Positions 1-10,091 are shown, counted from the stretch's first letter. The stretch is 64,000 nt of DNA from Variovorax paradoxus NBRC 15149 (GCF_001591365.1 NZ_BCUT01000001.1:310001-374000); one strand, 5' to 3'. Translations and numbers: made by a program. Notes: a model not told the origin generated them from the sequence alone.

Positions 1-500
1 TCATCAAGCTCACGGCCCTGTCGAGCGAGCAGGAACCGCACAGCACGCTGGCGGCCTTTCTGATGAACCCCAAGGGCGACTGCGCCTGGATCCATGCCGG
101 CGACTCGCGCATCTACCACTTCCAGAACGGCGAGCTCGTCACGCGCACGCGCGACCATTCCTATGTCCAGGTGCTCATCGACCGCGGCGAAATCACCGAG
201 GCCGAGGCCAATGTCCATCCCAAGGGCAACATCCTCCTCGGATGCCTGGGCATGACCACGACGCCTCCGCCCATCGAGCCGCACTACATCCCCGCGATGC
301 AGCCGGGCGACCTGCTCATGGCCTGCAGCGACGGGCTCTGGCACTACTTCAGCCCCGAGGAGCTGGCCAGCGTGCTGTACGCGGAGCCGCCGCGCGAAGC
401 GGTGGAAATCCTGGTGGGAGAAGCGCGCCGCCGGGCGCGCGGCACGGGCGACAACATTTCGATCGTGGTGCTGAAGCTCGAAGCGCTTCCTCAAGACTGA
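1..500 (+). CDS. PP2C-family serine/threonine phosphatase, C-terminal part
   Basis: This is the end of a protein phosphatase of the PPM/PP2C (Stp1/PrpC-like) family, which removes phosphate from Ser/Thr residues using two metal ions. The frame is open from base 3, so the start lies outside the window. Visible family motifs are WIHAGDSRIY (metal-site Asp in GDSR), the DHSYVQ region, LLMACSDGLW (the SDG motif) and GTGDNISIVVL near the C-terminus (the GDN motif with the last metal Asp). About 165 residues are present of a usual 240-260. Such phosphatases often sit beside serine/threonine kinases or type VI secretion genes, but the upstream neighbour cannot be seen. Confidence 0.85.
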   Translation, partial: IKLTALSSEQEPHSTLAAFLMNPKGDCAWIHAGDSRIYHFQNGELVTRTRDHSYVQVLIDRGEITEAEANVHPKGNILLGCLGMTTTPPPIEPHYIPAMQPGDLLMACSDGLWHYFSPEELASVLYAEPPREAVEILVGEARRRARGTGDNISIVVLKLEALPQD

Positions 501-534
501 GCGCTGCCACTGGCGCTCGCCCGGCGAGGTGGGC

Positions 535-1206
535 TCAGTGGCTGGGCGCCGAAGCCGGCGATGCCGGCGGCGGGGGCAAGGGCGCCCCGCGCGGCTTGGT
601 GCGCTCGGCGTTCTGCCGCTCGCGGCTGGCCCGGTGCTCGGCCGCCTTTTGCTGCTTGCTCTCGAAGCGTTCGACCGCCGCCGGCGCCTCGGCGCGCCGC
701 TGGGCGGCCTTGGCCTGCTCGTCGGCGTGGGCCTTCTGCTTGGCTTCGAGCTGGCGCCGGCGCTCGTCGGCCTCGGCCGCCGTCGCGGCGCGGCTCGCCG
801 CATGATCGGCCGCGCGCTGCTCGCGGTCCTGCTGGGCTTTTTTAGCCTCTTCCTGCTTCTCGGGCGTGTCCTGCGGGCGCCGCGTGGCGGCCTTCTGGTC
901 GAGCTTCTCGAGTTCGGCCGCACCACGGCGCTGGCGCTCGATGTCGTTGATGGCCGTTTCCTGGCGCTTGATGTGGTCGGTCTCGACGCGGCGGCGCTTG
1001 CGGCTGTCGCGCAGGCAGTCCTCGACCGCGAACTTCTGGTAGCAGGCGGCGCGCTCCTTCTCGAAGCGCGCGTCGATGGCCGCGCGCTCGGCGGCCAGCC
1101 GGCTGCGCTCCGCTTCGAAGTTCGCATTGCCCGCAGCCGCGTTGGACTGTGCCCAGAGCGGCAGGCTGCCCAAGGCCATCAGCATGGCGAGAACAATTTT
1201 TTTCAT
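535..1206 (-). CDS. Exported coiled-coil protein of unknown function
   Basis: A 223-residue protein starting MKKIVLAMLMALGSLPLWAQ, a clear Sec signal peptide, so it is probably periplasmic. The rest is almost wholly charged helix, rich in Glu, Arg, Ala, Gln and Lys (roughly residues 30-200), and predicted by eye to be a long coiled coil. It ends in a Pro/Ala/Ser-rich tail. Two cysteines lie in the segment RAACYQKFAVEDCLRD (about residues 52-65) and may form a disulfide. Its ATG overlaps the zapE stop in an ATGA arrangement, so it is the last gene of the sucA-sucB-lpdA-zapE run and probably translationally coupled. No function is recognised. The frame reads further upstream inside zapE, but the signal peptide fixes this start. 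Confidence 0.75.
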   Translation of the reverse strand: MKKIVLAMLMALGSLPLWAQSNAAAGNANFEAERSRLAAERAAIDARFEKERAACYQKFAVEDCLRDSRKRRRVETDHIKRQETAINDIERQRRGAAELEKLDQKAATRRPQDTPEKQEEAKKAQQDREQRAADHAASRAATAAEADERRRQLEAKQKAHADEQAKAAQRRAEAPAAVERFESKQQKAAEHRASRERQNAERTKPRGAPLPPPPASPASAPSH

Positions 1207-2303
1207 GTCAGTCGAGTGTCCACGATGCGGCGTTCCAGGGAGAGGAACTCGCTCGATTGCATTTCGGTGAGCCTGGAAACCGTCCGCGGGAATTCGTGCG
1301 CGAGCGGCCCCTCGGTGTACAACGCCTCCGGCGGTACCTCGGCCGACATGATGAGCTTGACGCGCCGGTCGTACAAGACGTCGACCAGCCAGGTGAAACG
1401 GCGTGCTTCGGAGGCCATGCGCACCGGCATGTGCGGCACGTCGGACAGCAGCACGGTGTGGAACTGGCTCGCGATCTCGAGATAGTCGTTCTGCGAGCGC
1501 GGTCCGCCGCACAGCGTCTTGAAGTCGAACCAGACCACGCCGCCGGCCTTGCGCCTGGCGCGGATCTCGCGCTGCTCGATGTGCAGGACCGGGTTCTCGT
1601 CGGCCGTTTCGGCCAACCTGTCGAAGGCCTTGCGCATCTCCTTTTCGGCCGAGGCATCGTTGGGCGTCAGGTACATGCGCAGCTGCTCGAGCGTGCGGCG
1701 CCGGTAGTCGGTGCCGTTGTCCACGCTCAGCACCTCGAGCTTCTGGTTGAGCAGCGCGATCGCGGGCAGGATGCGGTCGCGGTGCAGCCCGCCGGGGTAG
1801 AGGTCGTCGGGCCTGAAATTGGAGGTGGTGACAAAGCCCACGCCGTTCTCGAACAGCGCCACCAGCAGGCGGTGAAGGATCATCGCGTCGGTGATGTCCG
1901 CCACGTGGAACTCGTCGAAGCAGATCAGCTTGTAGCGCTTGGAGATGCGCAGCCCGAGTTCGTCGAGCGGGTTGACCGTGCCCTGCAGCTCGCGCAGTTC
2001 GCGGTGCACCTCGCGCATGAACTCGTGGAAGTGCAGCCGGGTCTTGCGCCTGAGCGGCACCGCGTTGAAGAACAGGTCCATCAGGAAGCTCTTGCCCCGC
2101 CCGACGCCACCGTACATGTAGACGCCGCGCGGCAGCTCGGGCCGGTTGATGAACTTCTTCAGCGCGTTGGAGCGCTGGGCCTTGTACTCGCCCCACTCCC
2201 GCGCGCAGCGATCCAGCGCTTCCACGGCGCGCAGTTGCGCGGGATCGCTCTGGAACCCGCGCACAGCGAGTTCCGCCTCATAGGCCTGTTTGACGCTGGT
2301 CAA
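1203..2303 (-). CDS. zapE: Cell division protein ZapE (AFG1-like ATPase)
   Basis: A 366-residue AFG1/LACE1-family P-loop ATPase. In Escherichia coli ZapE binds the Z-ring and is needed for division under stress and low oxygen. The Walker A motif is GGVGRGKSFLMD (around residue 66), the Walker B stretch is LICFDEFHVADI, and the family segments FHEFM and TTSNFRPDDLY follow. The length matches the family. It begins 4 bases after the lpdA stop and overlaps the next gene by 4 bases, so it is cotranscribed with the 2-oxoglutarate dehydrogenase genes. The reason for that link is not evident from sequence. Confidence 0.93.
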   Translation of the reverse strand: MTSVKQAYEAELAVRGFQSDPAQLRAVEALDRCAREWGEYKAQRSNALKKFINRPELPRGVYMYGGVGRGKSFLMDLFFNAVPLRRKTRLHFHEFMREVHRELRELQGTVNPLDELGLRISKRYKLICFDEFHVADITDAMILHRLLVALFENGVGFVTTSNFRPDDLYPGGLHRDRILPAIALLNQKLEVLSVDNGTDYRRRTLEQLRMYLTPNDASAEKEMRKAFDRLAETADENPVLHIEQREIRARRKAGGVVWFDFKTLCGGPRSQNDYLEIASQFHTVLLSDVPHMPVRMASEARRFTWLVDVLYDRRVKLIMSAEVPPEALYTEGPLAHEFPRTVSRLTEMQSSEFLSLERRIVDTRLT

Positions 2304-2307
2304 AGGA

Positions 2308-3738
2308 TCAGAAGTTCAGCGTGCGCTTGTCCACGGCAAGTGCCGCTTCCTTCGTGGCTTCCGACAGCGACGGGTGCGCATGGCAGATGCGCGCGATGTC
2401 TTCGGCGCTGGCCTTGAACTCCATCGCCACCACGGCTTCGGAGATCAGCTCGCTGGCCTGCGGGCCCACGATGTGCACGCCCAGGATCTCGTCCGTGGCC
2501 GCGTCGGCCAGGAACTTGACCATGCCGGTCGTGTCGCCCAGCGCGCGTGCGCGGCCGTTCGCGAGGAACGGGAAGGTGCCGGCCTTGTAGGCGCGGCCCG
2601 CGGCCTTGAGCTGCTGCTCGGTCTGGCCGACCCACGCGATCTCGGGGTTGGTGTAGATCACCCACGGCACGGTGTTGAAGTTGACGTGGCCGTGCTGGCC
2701 CGCAATGCGCTCCGCCACGGCAACGCCCTCTTCCTCGGCCTTGTGCGCGAGCATCGGGCCGCGCACCACGTCGCCGATGGCCCAGACGTTGGGCAGGCTG
2801 GTCTTGCAGTCGTCGTCCACGGCAATGGCGCCGCGCTCGTCGAGCTTCAGGCCCACGGCTTCGGCGTTCAGGCCGATGGTGTTGGGCACGCGGCCGATCG
2901 AGACGATCAGCTTGTCGACCTCCAGCGTCTGGGCTTCGCCCTTGGCGTTGGTCCAGGCCACGCTCACGCCCTTCTTGGACGACTTGATCTCGCCGACCTT
3001 CACGCCGAGTTCGATCTTGAGCTTCTGCTTGTCGAAGGCCTTCTTGGCTTCCTTGGCGATCTGCTCGTCGACCGCGCCGAGGAAGGTCGGCAGCGCTTCG
3101 AGCACCGTGACTTCGGCGCCGAGGCGGCGCCACACAGAACCCATTTCAAGCCCGATGACGCCCGAGCCGATCAGGCCCAGCTTCTTGGGCACCGCGCCGA
3201 TGCGCAGCGCGCCGTCGTTCGAGAGGATGTTCTCCTCGTCGAACGGCGCGCCCGGAAGCGCGCGGGCGTTGGAGCCCGTGGCCACGATGATGTGCTTGCC
3301 CTCGATCGACTCTTCGGCAGCGCCCGCCACCTTGATCTCGTAGCCGGCTTCGCCCGCCTTCACGAACGAGCCGCGGCCATGGAAGAAGGTGATCTTGTTC
3401 TTCTTGAACAGGTACAGGATGCCGTCGTTGTTCTGCTTCACGACCTGGTCCTTGCGGGCCAGCATCTTGTCGAGGTCCAGCCCCAGGCCTTCGACCTTGA
3501 TGCCGTGGTCGGCAAAGTGGTGGCCGGCCTGGTCGAAGTGCTCCGACGATTGCAGCAGCGCCTTCGACGGAATGCAGCCGACGTTGGTGCAGGTGCCGCC
3601 CGGTGCGGGACCGCCCTTGCTGTTCTTCCACTCGTCGATGCAGGCCACGTTGAAGCCCAGCTGCGCTGCGCGGATCGCGGCGATGTAGCCGCCGGGGCCG
3701 CCGCCGATGACGATGACGTCGAATTGTTTGTTGGCCAT
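2308..3738 (-). CDS. lpdA: Dihydrolipoyl dehydrogenase (E3) of the 2-oxoglutarate dehydrogenase complex
   Basis: A 476-residue FAD/NAD disulfide oxidoreductase that reoxidises dihydrolipoamide on E2 and passes electrons to NAD+. The FAD-binding fingerprint [14 protein letters not shown] (from residue 12), the redox-active pair CTNVGC (C50 and C55), the NAD-binding [11 protein letters not shown], the second FAD contact [19 protein letters not shown] and the C-terminal active-site HAHPSLSEA are all intact. There is no lipoyl domain, unlike the E3 in the PDH operon of this window, so the two complexes have separate E3 enzymes. A good Shine-Dalgarno AGGAG lies in the 14-base gap after sucB. Confidence 0.97.
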   Translation of the reverse strand: MANKQFDVIVIGGGPGGYIAAIRAAQLGFNVACIDEWKNSKGGPAPGGTCTNVGCIPSKALLQSSEHFDQAGHHFADHGIKVEGLGLDLDKMLARKDQVVKQNNDGILYLFKKNKITFFHGRGSFVKAGEAGYEIKVAGAAEESIEGKHIIVATGSNARALPGAPFDEENILSNDGALRIGAVPKKLGLIGSGVIGLEMGSVWRRLGAEVTVLEALPTFLGAVDEQIAKEAKKAFDKQKLKIELGVKVGEIKSSKKGVSVAWTNAKGEAQTLEVDKLIVSIGRVPNTIGLNAEAVGLKLDERGAIAVDDDCKTSLPNVWAIGDVVRGPMLAHKAEEEGVAVAERIAGQHGHVNFNTVPWVIYTNPEIAWVGQTEQQLKAAGRAYKAGTFPFLANGRARALGDTTGMVKFLADAATDEILGVHIVGPQASELISEAVVAMEFKASAEDIARICHAHPSLSEATKEAALAVDKRTLNF

Positions 3739-3752
3739 CTGATTCTTTCTCC

Positions 3753-5012
3753 TCAGATGTCGAACAGGAGGCGCGACGGGTCTTCGAGCGCTTCCTTCAT
3801 GGCCACCAGGCCCAGCACGGCTTCGCGGCCGTCGATGATGCGGTGGTCGTAGCTCATGGCAAGGTAGTTCATCGGGCGAACCACGATCTGGCCGTTCTCG
3901 ACCACGGCGCGGTCCTTGGTGGCGTGCACGCCGAGGATGGCCGACTGGGGCGGGTTGATGATCGGCGTCGAGAGCATCGAGCCGAAGGTGCCGCCGTTCG
4001 AGATGGAGAAGGTGCCGCCGGTCATCTCTTCGATGCCGAGCTTGCCGTCCTGTGCCTTCTTGCCGTATTCGGCGATCTTCTTCTCGATGTCGGCAAAGCT
4101 CATCTGGTCGGCGTTGCGCAGGATCGGCACCACCAGGCCGCGCGGCGAACCGACGGCAATGCCGATGTCGAAGTAGCCGTGGTACAGGATGTCGTTGCCG
4201 TCGACCGAGGCGTTGATCACCGGGTACTTCTTGAGCGCATGCACCGCGGCCTTCACGAAGAAGCTCATGAAGCCGAGCTTCACGCCATGCTCCTTGGTAA
4301 AGCTGTCCTGGAAGCGCTTGCGCAGCTCCATGACGGGCGCCATGTTGACTTCATTGAAGGTCGTCAGGATGGCGTTGGTCGATTGCGACTGGATCAGGCG
4401 CTCGGCGATGCGGGCGCGCAGGCGGCTCATCGGCACGCGCTGCTCGGGGCGCTCGCCCAGGTCGGGCGCACCCGCAGGCGCGGCGACTTGCGGCAGCGCC
4501 GGCTTGGCAGCCGGTGCGGCCACGGCGGGCGCGGGCTTGGCGCCCGAGGCCACGGCGCCGAGCACGTCGCCCTTGGTGACGCGGCCGTCCTTGCCGCTGC
4601 CGGCCACGTCGCTGGTCTTCAGGTTGTTGTCGGCCAGCAGCTTGGCGGCGGCGGGCATGGCAACGTCGGACTTCGAACCGCCGGTGGCGGCCGCAGCCGC
4701 TGCGGGCGCAGCTGCCGGGGCCGGCGCGGCGGCGGGTGCCGCTGCTGCAGGCGCTGCAGCGCTTGCCTTGCCTTCGGTGTCGATCTTGGCGATCAGCTGG
4801 TCGGCCACCACGGTGGCGCCATCGGGCTGCACGATCTCGGCCAGCACGCCAGCCGAGGGCGCGGGCACCTCGAGCACGACCTTGTCGGTCTCGATCTCGA
4901 TCAGGATTTCATCGACGGCGACGGCTTCGCCGGCCTTCTTCTTCCAGGTGAGCATGGTGGCTTCGGCCACGGATTCGGAAAGCTGGGGGACTTTGACTTC
5001 TACGATAGACAT
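3753..5012 (-). CDS. sucB: Dihydrolipoyl succinyltransferase (E2) of 2-oxoglutarate dehydrogenase
   Basis: A 419-residue E2 that transfers the succinyl group from lipoate to CoA and forms the core of the complex. Domain order: one lipoyl domain (residues 1-75, lipoylated Lys44 in [10 protein letters not shown]), an Ala/Pro-rich hinge, a peripheral subunit-binding domain around residues 115-155 ([23 protein letters not shown]), a second hinge, and the catalytic domain ending with the active-site motif [13 protein letters not shown]. The order and length are standard. It lies 55 bases after sucA and 14 bases before lpdA, so it is the second gene of the operon. Confidence 0.97.
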   Translation of the reverse strand: MSIVEVKVPQLSESVAEATMLTWKKKAGEAVAVDEILIEIETDKVVLEVPAPSAGVLAEIVQPDGATVVADQLIAKIDTEGKASAAAPAAAAPAAAPAPAAAPAAAAAATGGSKSDVAMPAAAKLLADNNLKTSDVAGSGKDGRVTKGDVLGAVASGAKPAPAVAAPAAKPALPQVAAPAGAPDLGERPEQRVPMSRLRARIAERLIQSQSTNAILTTFNEVNMAPVMELRKRFQDSFTKEHGVKLGFMSFFVKAAVHALKKYPVINASVDGNDILYHGYFDIGIAVGSPRGLVVPILRNADQMSFADIEKKIAEYGKKAQDGKLGIEEMTGGTFSISNGGTFGSMLSTPIINPPQSAILGVHATKDRAVVENGQIVVRPMNYLAMSYDHRIIDGREAVLGLVAMKEALEDPSRLLFDI

Positions 5013-5067
5013 TTGGAGTGAGCTCCGTTTTGTTCTTCAGGTGTTCGTGTGAAAAAGAGGCTTGGAA

Positions 5068-7944
5068 TTACTTGGTCAGCACGAAGCCCTTGAGCTTGCC
5101 AAATGCGCCATCGACCAGCGCCTTCTGCTGTTCCTGGTGCAGGTGCGAGTAGCCGACTGCAGGCGATGCCGAAGCGGCACGGCCGGAGTAGCCGAGCTTC
5201 TGGCCTTCCTGCATGTTCTCGTGGATGTAGTGCTGCACGAAGAACCAGGCGCCCTGGTTCTGCGGCTCGTCCTGGCACCACACCACGTCGGCGAGGTTCG
5301 GGTACTTCTTGATCTCGGCCGCGAACGCCTTGTGCGGGAACGGATAGAGCTGCTCGACGCGGATGATCGCCACGTCGTCGCTGCCCTGTTCCTCGCGCTT
5401 CTTGGCCAGGTCGTAGTAGACCTTGCCCGAGCAGGCGATCAGGCGCTTGACCTTCTCGGCCTTCAGGCCCTTGCTGTCCGGAATGACCGTCTGGAAGCCG
5501 CCCTTGGTGAACTCGGACAGCGGCGAGGTCGCGTCCTTGTTACGCAGCAGCGACTTCGGCGTCATGATGATCAAAGGCTTGCGCAGGTTGCGCACCATCT
5601 GGCGGCGCAGCACGTGGAAGATCTGGCTGGCCGTGGTGGGCTGCACCACCTGCATGTTGGTGTCGGCGCTCAGCTGCATGAAGCGCTCCAGGCGGGCCGA
5701 GCTGTGCTCGGGGCCCTGGCCTTCGTAGCCGTGCGGCAGCATCATCGTGAGGCCGTTGACGCGGCCCCACTTCACTTCGCCCGAGGCGATGAACTGGTCG
5801 ATCACCACCTGCGCGCCGTTCACGAAGTCGCCGAACTGGGCTTCCCAGATCACGAGCGTGTTCGGATCGTTCGAGGCGTAGCCGTATTCGAACGCGAGCA
5901 CCGCTTCTTCCGACAGGATCGAGTCGATGACGACGAACGGTGCCTGGTTCTCAGCCACGTTCTGCAGCGGCGTGTAGGTGCCTTCGTCGAACTTCTCGCG
6001 GTTCTGGTCGTGCAGCACGGCGTGGCGGTGCGTGAACGTGCCGCGGCCCGAGTCTTCGCCCGACAGGCGCACCGGGTAGCCGCTGGCCACCAGCGAGGCA
6101 AAGGCCATGTGCTCGCCCATGCCCCAGTCGACGTTGACGTCGCCGCGGCCCATGGCGGCGCGGTCGTCCAGCACCTTCTTCACGAGCGGGTGCACCGTGA
6201 AGCCGGCCGGCACCGTGGTGATCTTCTCGGCCAGGCGCTTCCACTCGCTGGACGGAATGGCGGTGTCGCCGGCGTCGGTCCACTTCTTGTTGAGGTAGGG
6301 ATTCCAGTCGACGGCGTACTTGCTCTTGAAGTTCGTGAGCACCGGGTCGACCGTGTTGCGGCCTTCGTCGAAGGCGGCGCGCTGGGCCTTGACCATGTCG
6401 TCGCCGAGCGTGGCGCCCAGGCCTTGCGTCGCCAGCTTGTCGGCGTACAGCTTGCGCGTGCCGGGGTGCTGGGCGATCTTCTTGTACATGAGCGGCTGCG
6501 TGAGCGAGGGGGTGTCCTGCTCGTTGTGGCCCAGCTTGCGGAAGCAGATGATGTCGACCACCACGTCCTTCTGGAACTCCATGCGGAATTCAAGGGCGAG
6601 CTGGGTGGCGAGCACCACGGCTTCGGGATCGTCGCCGTTCACGTGCAGCACCGGCGCCTCGATCATCTTGACGATGTCCGTGCAGTACAGCGTCGAGCGG
6701 CTGTCGCGCGGGTCGCTGGTGGTGAAGCCGATCTGGTTGTTGATGACGATGTGCACCGTGCCGCCCGTGAAGTAGCCACGGGTTTCGGCCAGCGCCAGCG
6801 TTTCCATCACGACGCCCTGGCCCGCGAAGGCGGCGTCGCCGTGCACCAGCACGGGCAGCACCTGCTTGCCCTGCGGGTCGGCGCGGCGGTCCATGCGGGC
6901 GCGCACCGAGCCTTCGACCACGGGGTTCACGATCTCGAGGTGCGAGGGGTTGAACGCCAGGCTCAGGTGCACCGGGCCGCCGGGCGTGGTCACGTCCGAG
7001 CTGAAGCCCTGGTGGTACTTGACGTCGCCGCTGGGCAGGTCTTCAGGCGCGGTGTGGTCGAACTCGGCGAACAGGTCGGCCGGCATCTTGCCGAGCGAAT
7101 TGACCAGCACGTTGAGGCGGCCGCGGTGGGCCATGCCGATCACGATCTCCTGCACGCCCTTGATGCCCGCCTGGTTGATCAGCTCGTCCATCGAGACGAT
7201 GAAGCTTTCGCCGCCTTCGAGCGAGAAGCGCTTCTGGCCGACGTACTTGGTGTGCAGGAAGCGCTCGAGGCCTTCGGCCGCGGTCAGGCGGTTGAGCACG
7301 TGCTTCTTCTGGTCCGCATTGAGCTGCGGGTTGGTGCGGGCGCTTTCGAGCTTCTGCTGCCACCAGCGCTTGTGGTTCTGGTCGGTGGTGTACATGTACT
7401 CGGCGCCGATGGTGCCGCAGTACGTTTCGCGCAAGGCATTGAGCAGGTCGCGCAGCGACATGGTCTCCTTGCCGAAGAAGGTGTTGCTGGTGTTGAACAC
7501 CGTCTCGAGGTCGGCATCGGTGAAGCCGTAGAACGAGGGCTCGAGTTCCGGAATGGCCGGGCGCTCGGCGCGCTTGAGGGGGTCCAGGTCGGCCCAGCGG
7601 GCGCCGACGTTGCGGTAAGCGGCAATCAGCTGCTGGACGGCGGTGCGCTTGCGGCCGAGCTCCGAATCCGCGCCGCTGGCCTGCACGACCTTGGTGGTGC
7701 CCTGCTTCGCGCGTTCGGCGAAAGCGTTGATCACCGGCTGGTGCGGGACGTCTCGGGTGTTGGAGCCATCGACCGCGGGCACGTTCTGCAGGGCGTCGAA
7801 GTACGACCGCCAGTTGTCAGGCACGCTGCCGGGATTGGAGAGGTAGTTTTCGTACATCTCTTCGACATAGGGCGCATTGCCACCGAAGAGGTACGTGTTG
7901 CCCTGATACGCGGCATACGCCGTGGGCTTGGAGGAATCGCTCAT
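5068..7944 (-). CDS. sucA: 2-oxoglutarate dehydrogenase E1 component
   Basis: A 958-residue thiamine-diphosphate enzyme that decarboxylates 2-oxoglutarate and succinylates the E2 lipoate, the committed step of this part of the TCA cycle. The N-terminal segment YLFGGNAPYVEEMYENYL is the E1o-specific region that docks to the complex. Family motifs follow: AHRGRLNVL, HGDAAFAGQGV, INNQIGFTTSDPRDSRST, and in the C-terminal half SEEAVLAFEYGYA and MLPHGYEGQGPEHSSARLER. It is full length and the first gene of the leftward operon. A short hairpin lies just before the start codon. Confidence 0.97.
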   Translation of the reverse strand: MSDSSKPTAYAAYQGNTYLFGGNAPYVEEMYENYLSNPGSVPDNWRSYFDALQNVPAVDGSNTRDVPHQPVINAFAERAKQGTTKVVQASGADSELGRKRTAVQQLIAAYRNVGARWADLDPLKRAERPAIPELEPSFYGFTDADLETVFNTSNTFFGKETMSLRDLLNALRETYCGTIGAEYMYTTDQNHKRWWQQKLESARTNPQLNADQKKHVLNRLTAAEGLERFLHTKYVGQKRFSLEGGESFIVSMDELINQAGIKGVQEIVIGMAHRGRLNVLVNSLGKMPADLFAEFDHTAPEDLPSGDVKYHQGFSSDVTTPGGPVHLSLAFNPSHLEIVNPVVEGSVRARMDRRADPQGKQVLPVLVHGDAAFAGQGVVMETLALAETRGYFTGGTVHIVINNQIGFTTSDPRDSRSTLYCTDIVKMIEAPVLHVNGDDPEAVVLATQLALEFRMEFQKDVVVDIICFRKLGHNEQDTPSLTQPLMYKKIAQHPGTRKLYADKLATQGLGATLGDDMVKAQRAAFDEGRNTVDPVLTNFKSKYAVDWNPYLNKKWTDAGDTAIPSSEWKRLAEKITTVPAGFTVHPLVKKVLDDRAAMGRGDVNVDWGMGEHMAFASLVASGYPVRLSGEDSGRGTFTHRHAVLHDQNREKFDEGTYTPLQNVAENQAPFVVIDSILSEEAVLAFEYGYASNDPNTLVIWEAQFGDFVNGAQVVIDQFIASGEVKWGRVNGLTMMLPHGYEGQGPEHSSARLERFMQLSADTNMQVVQPTTASQIFHVLRRQMVRNLRKPLIIMTPKSLLRNKDATSPLSEFTKGGFQTVIPDSKGLKAEKVKRLIACSGKVYYDLAKKREEQGSDDVAIIRVEQLYPFPHKAFAAEIKKYPNLADVVWCQDEPQNQGAWFFVQHYIHENMQEGQKLGYSGRAASASPAVGYSHLHQEQQKALVDGAFGKLKGFVLTK

Positions 7945-7959
7945 GATCCGCTGACCTTC

Positions 7960-7976
7960 GCTTCCCTGAAGGAAGC
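7960..7976 (-). promoter_or_regulatory. Hairpin in the sucA leader
   Basis: A perfect 6-base inverted repeat (GCTTCC, 5-base loop, GGAAGC) lies 16 bases upstream of the sucA start. In the mRNA it would sit immediately beside the GAAGG ribosome-binding region. It may influence translation of sucA. It has no U-tract, so it is not an intrinsic terminator. The wider gap 7,945-8,121 holds a weak promoter-like TTGACG (minus strand, 8,077-8,072) but no convincing -10 box. Confidence 0.3.
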
Positions 7977-8121
7977 ACTAGCTGGTTAAGAAACCTTCCG
8001 CGACACGGCTGAACCGGTTGGCGGATGCGACTGTGGCTGGGGAAGGGCCTGAGTACCTTCGCATTGTGCCACGTCAAACATATGACGGCGCGGCGCGGCT
8101 TCGCAAGGCCGGTTTGCTCAC

Positions 8122-10035
8122 TCAGGCCGAAGAAACCAGCTGCCTGATCTGCTGCAGGGTGGCGGGGTCGTCGATGGTGGTCAGGTCGCCCGGATCGCGC
8201 TGCTCGCACACGGCCTGGATGGCGCGCCGCAGCAGCTTGCCGCTGCGGGTTTTGGGCAGGCCCGAGACGAAGCGCACCCGGGCAGGCCGCGCCAGGGCGC
8301 CGAGCTGGTCGGCCACCACCTTCATGATCTCGCCTTCGAGCCTCAGCGCCGCGTCGGCGTCGGTCACGGCGATGCCGTCCTTCGGCACCACGAAAGCCAT
8401 TGCCACCTGGCCCTTGAGCGCATCGGCCACGCCCACCACCGCGACCTCGGCCACGTTGGCGTGGCCCGAGATGCTCTCCTCGATCTCGCGGGTGCCCAGG
8501 CGGTGGCCGGCCACGTTGATCACGTCGTCGGTGCGCCCGAGGATGTAGAAATAGCCGTCCTCGTCGCGAATGCCCCAGTCGAAGGTCGAATAGACCATCT
8601 TGCCCGGCACGCTCTTCCAGTAGGTGCCGACGAAGCGCGCGTCGTCCTTCCATACGGTCTGCATGAAGCCGGGCGGGGTCGGGCCTTCGACCACAACCAC
8701 GCCCTTTTCATTGGGGGCGGTCAATTCCTCGCCGGTCGATTCGTGCAGGATCTTGATGCGGTAGCCGTACATCGGAACACCGGGGCTGCCGAACTTGCTG
8801 GGCTTGGCCTCGACGCCATTGGCAATGGTGATCATCGGCCAGCCCGATTCGGTCTGCCAGTAGTTGTCGATGATGGGCACGCCCAGGCCTTCGCTGATCC
8901 AGCGCGCGGTGGGTTCGTCGAGCGGCTCGCCCGCCAGGAACAGCGCGCGCAGGCTCGACAGGTCGTATTTCTTCAGCAGCGCCGGGTCCTGCTTCTTGAG
9001 CACGCGCACCGCGGTGGGCGCGCTGAACATCACCGTCACCTTGTACTTTTCGACCAGGCGCCACCAGATGCCGCCGTCCGGCTGCCGGTCGATGCCTTGC
9101 GTGGGCAGGCCCTCGTACATGAGGGTGGCCATGCCGGCGATCAGCGGGCCGTAGACGATGTAGCTGTGGCCGACCACCCAGCCGATGTCGCTGGTCGAGA
9201 AGTAGGTTTCGCCGGCGCGGCCGTCGAAGATGTGCTTCATGCTCGCGGCCAGCGCCACGGCATAGCCGCCGACGTCGCGCTGCACGCCCTTGGGCTTGCC
9301 GGTGGTGCCGCTGGTGTAGATGGTGTAGCTGATGTCGGTGGCGGCCAGCCAGGTGCAGGGCACCTCGGCGTCGAGGTGCTTCTGCCGCAATTCGGCCGCC
9401 AGGTGGTCGCGGCCGGCCGTCAGCTCCATGGGCGCGAGGCCGCGGTCGGTGAGCAGCACCGCGGCCGGCTTGTACTTCGACAGCCGGATCGCCTCGTCGA
9501 GCAGCGGCTTGTACGCAATGACCTTGCCGCCGCGCGAGCCGGCGTCGGCGCTCACCACCACCTTGGGCTCGGCATCCTCGATGCGCGTGGCCAGCGAGCC
9601 GCTCGCGAAGCCGCCGAACACCACGCAGTGGATGGCGCCGATGCGCGCGCAGGCCAGCATCGCGAAGGCGGCCTCGGGAATCATCGGCATGTAGATGAGC
9701 ACGCGATCGCCCTTCCCCACGCCCAGTTCCACCAGGCTGGCGGCGGTGCGCTGCACCTCGGCGTGCAGTTCGCTGAAGCTGTAGCTCTTTTCAACGCCGG
9801 TTTCGGTGGAAACAAAGATCAGCGCGGGCTGGCCGCCGCGCGCGGCCAGGTGCCGGTCGACCGCGTTGTGGCACAGGTTGGTGGTGCCGCCCACGAACCA
9901 GCGCGCAAAAGGCGGCTGGCTGGCGTCGAGGATCTGCTTGGCGGGGGCCTGCCAGTCGATCAGCTTCGCCTGCTCGGCCCAGAAGGCCTCGGGCGCATCG
10001 ACGGACTGGCGATAGAACTCTTCGTAGCGGCTCAT
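8122..10035 (-). CDS. prpE: Propionate--CoA ligase (acetyl-CoA synthetase family)
   Basis: A 637-residue adenylate-forming enzyme that activates propionate (and more slowly acetate) with ATP and CoA. The start MSRYEEFYRQSVDAPEAFWA and the length fit PrpE better than AcsA. The adenylation loop is YTSGTTGKPKGVQRD, the A5-type motif is NYWQTESGWPM, and the C-terminal acylation-controlled lysine is in PKTRSGKLLRRAI. It is followed on the same strand by nothing close; upstream, 164 bases away, is the phosphonate cassette, whose end product would be acetate. The PCC/mutase genes at 57-64 kb would use its propionyl-CoA. Substrate preference is inferred. Confidence 0.9.
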   Translation of the reverse strand: MSRYEEFYRQSVDAPEAFWAEQAKLIDWQAPAKQILDASQPPFARWFVGGTTNLCHNAVDRHLAARGGQPALIFVSTETGVEKSYSFSELHAEVQRTAASLVELGVGKGDRVLIYMPMIPEAAFAMLACARIGAIHCVVFGGFASGSLATRIEDAEPKVVVSADAGSRGGKVIAYKPLLDEAIRLSKYKPAAVLLTDRGLAPMELTAGRDHLAAELRQKHLDAEVPCTWLAATDISYTIYTSGTTGKPKGVQRDVGGYAVALAASMKHIFDGRAGETYFSTSDIGWVVGHSYIVYGPLIAGMATLMYEGLPTQGIDRQPDGGIWWRLVEKYKVTVMFSAPTAVRVLKKQDPALLKKYDLSSLRALFLAGEPLDEPTARWISEGLGVPIIDNYWQTESGWPMITIANGVEAKPSKFGSPGVPMYGYRIKILHESTGEELTAPNEKGVVVVEGPTPPGFMQTVWKDDARFVGTYWKSVPGKMVYSTFDWGIRDEDGYFYILGRTDDVINVAGHRLGTREIEESISGHANVAEVAVVGVADALKGQVAMAFVVPKDGIAVTDADAALRLEGEIMKVVADQLGALARPARVRFVSGLPKTRSGKLLRRAIQAVCEQRDPGDLTTIDDPATLQQIRQLVSSA

Positions 10036-10091
10036 CTGGATATGTCTCCGTTTATTCGTTCGGCCCTGGCGGCATCGCCAAAACTGAATTC

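Noticed and set aside
5062..7989. A 975-codon open frame on the plus strand opposite sucA
   Set aside because: It mirrors a well-conserved gene in a GC-rich genome, is full of His/Val/Leu/Arg repeats typical of antisense frames, and has no recognisable domain.
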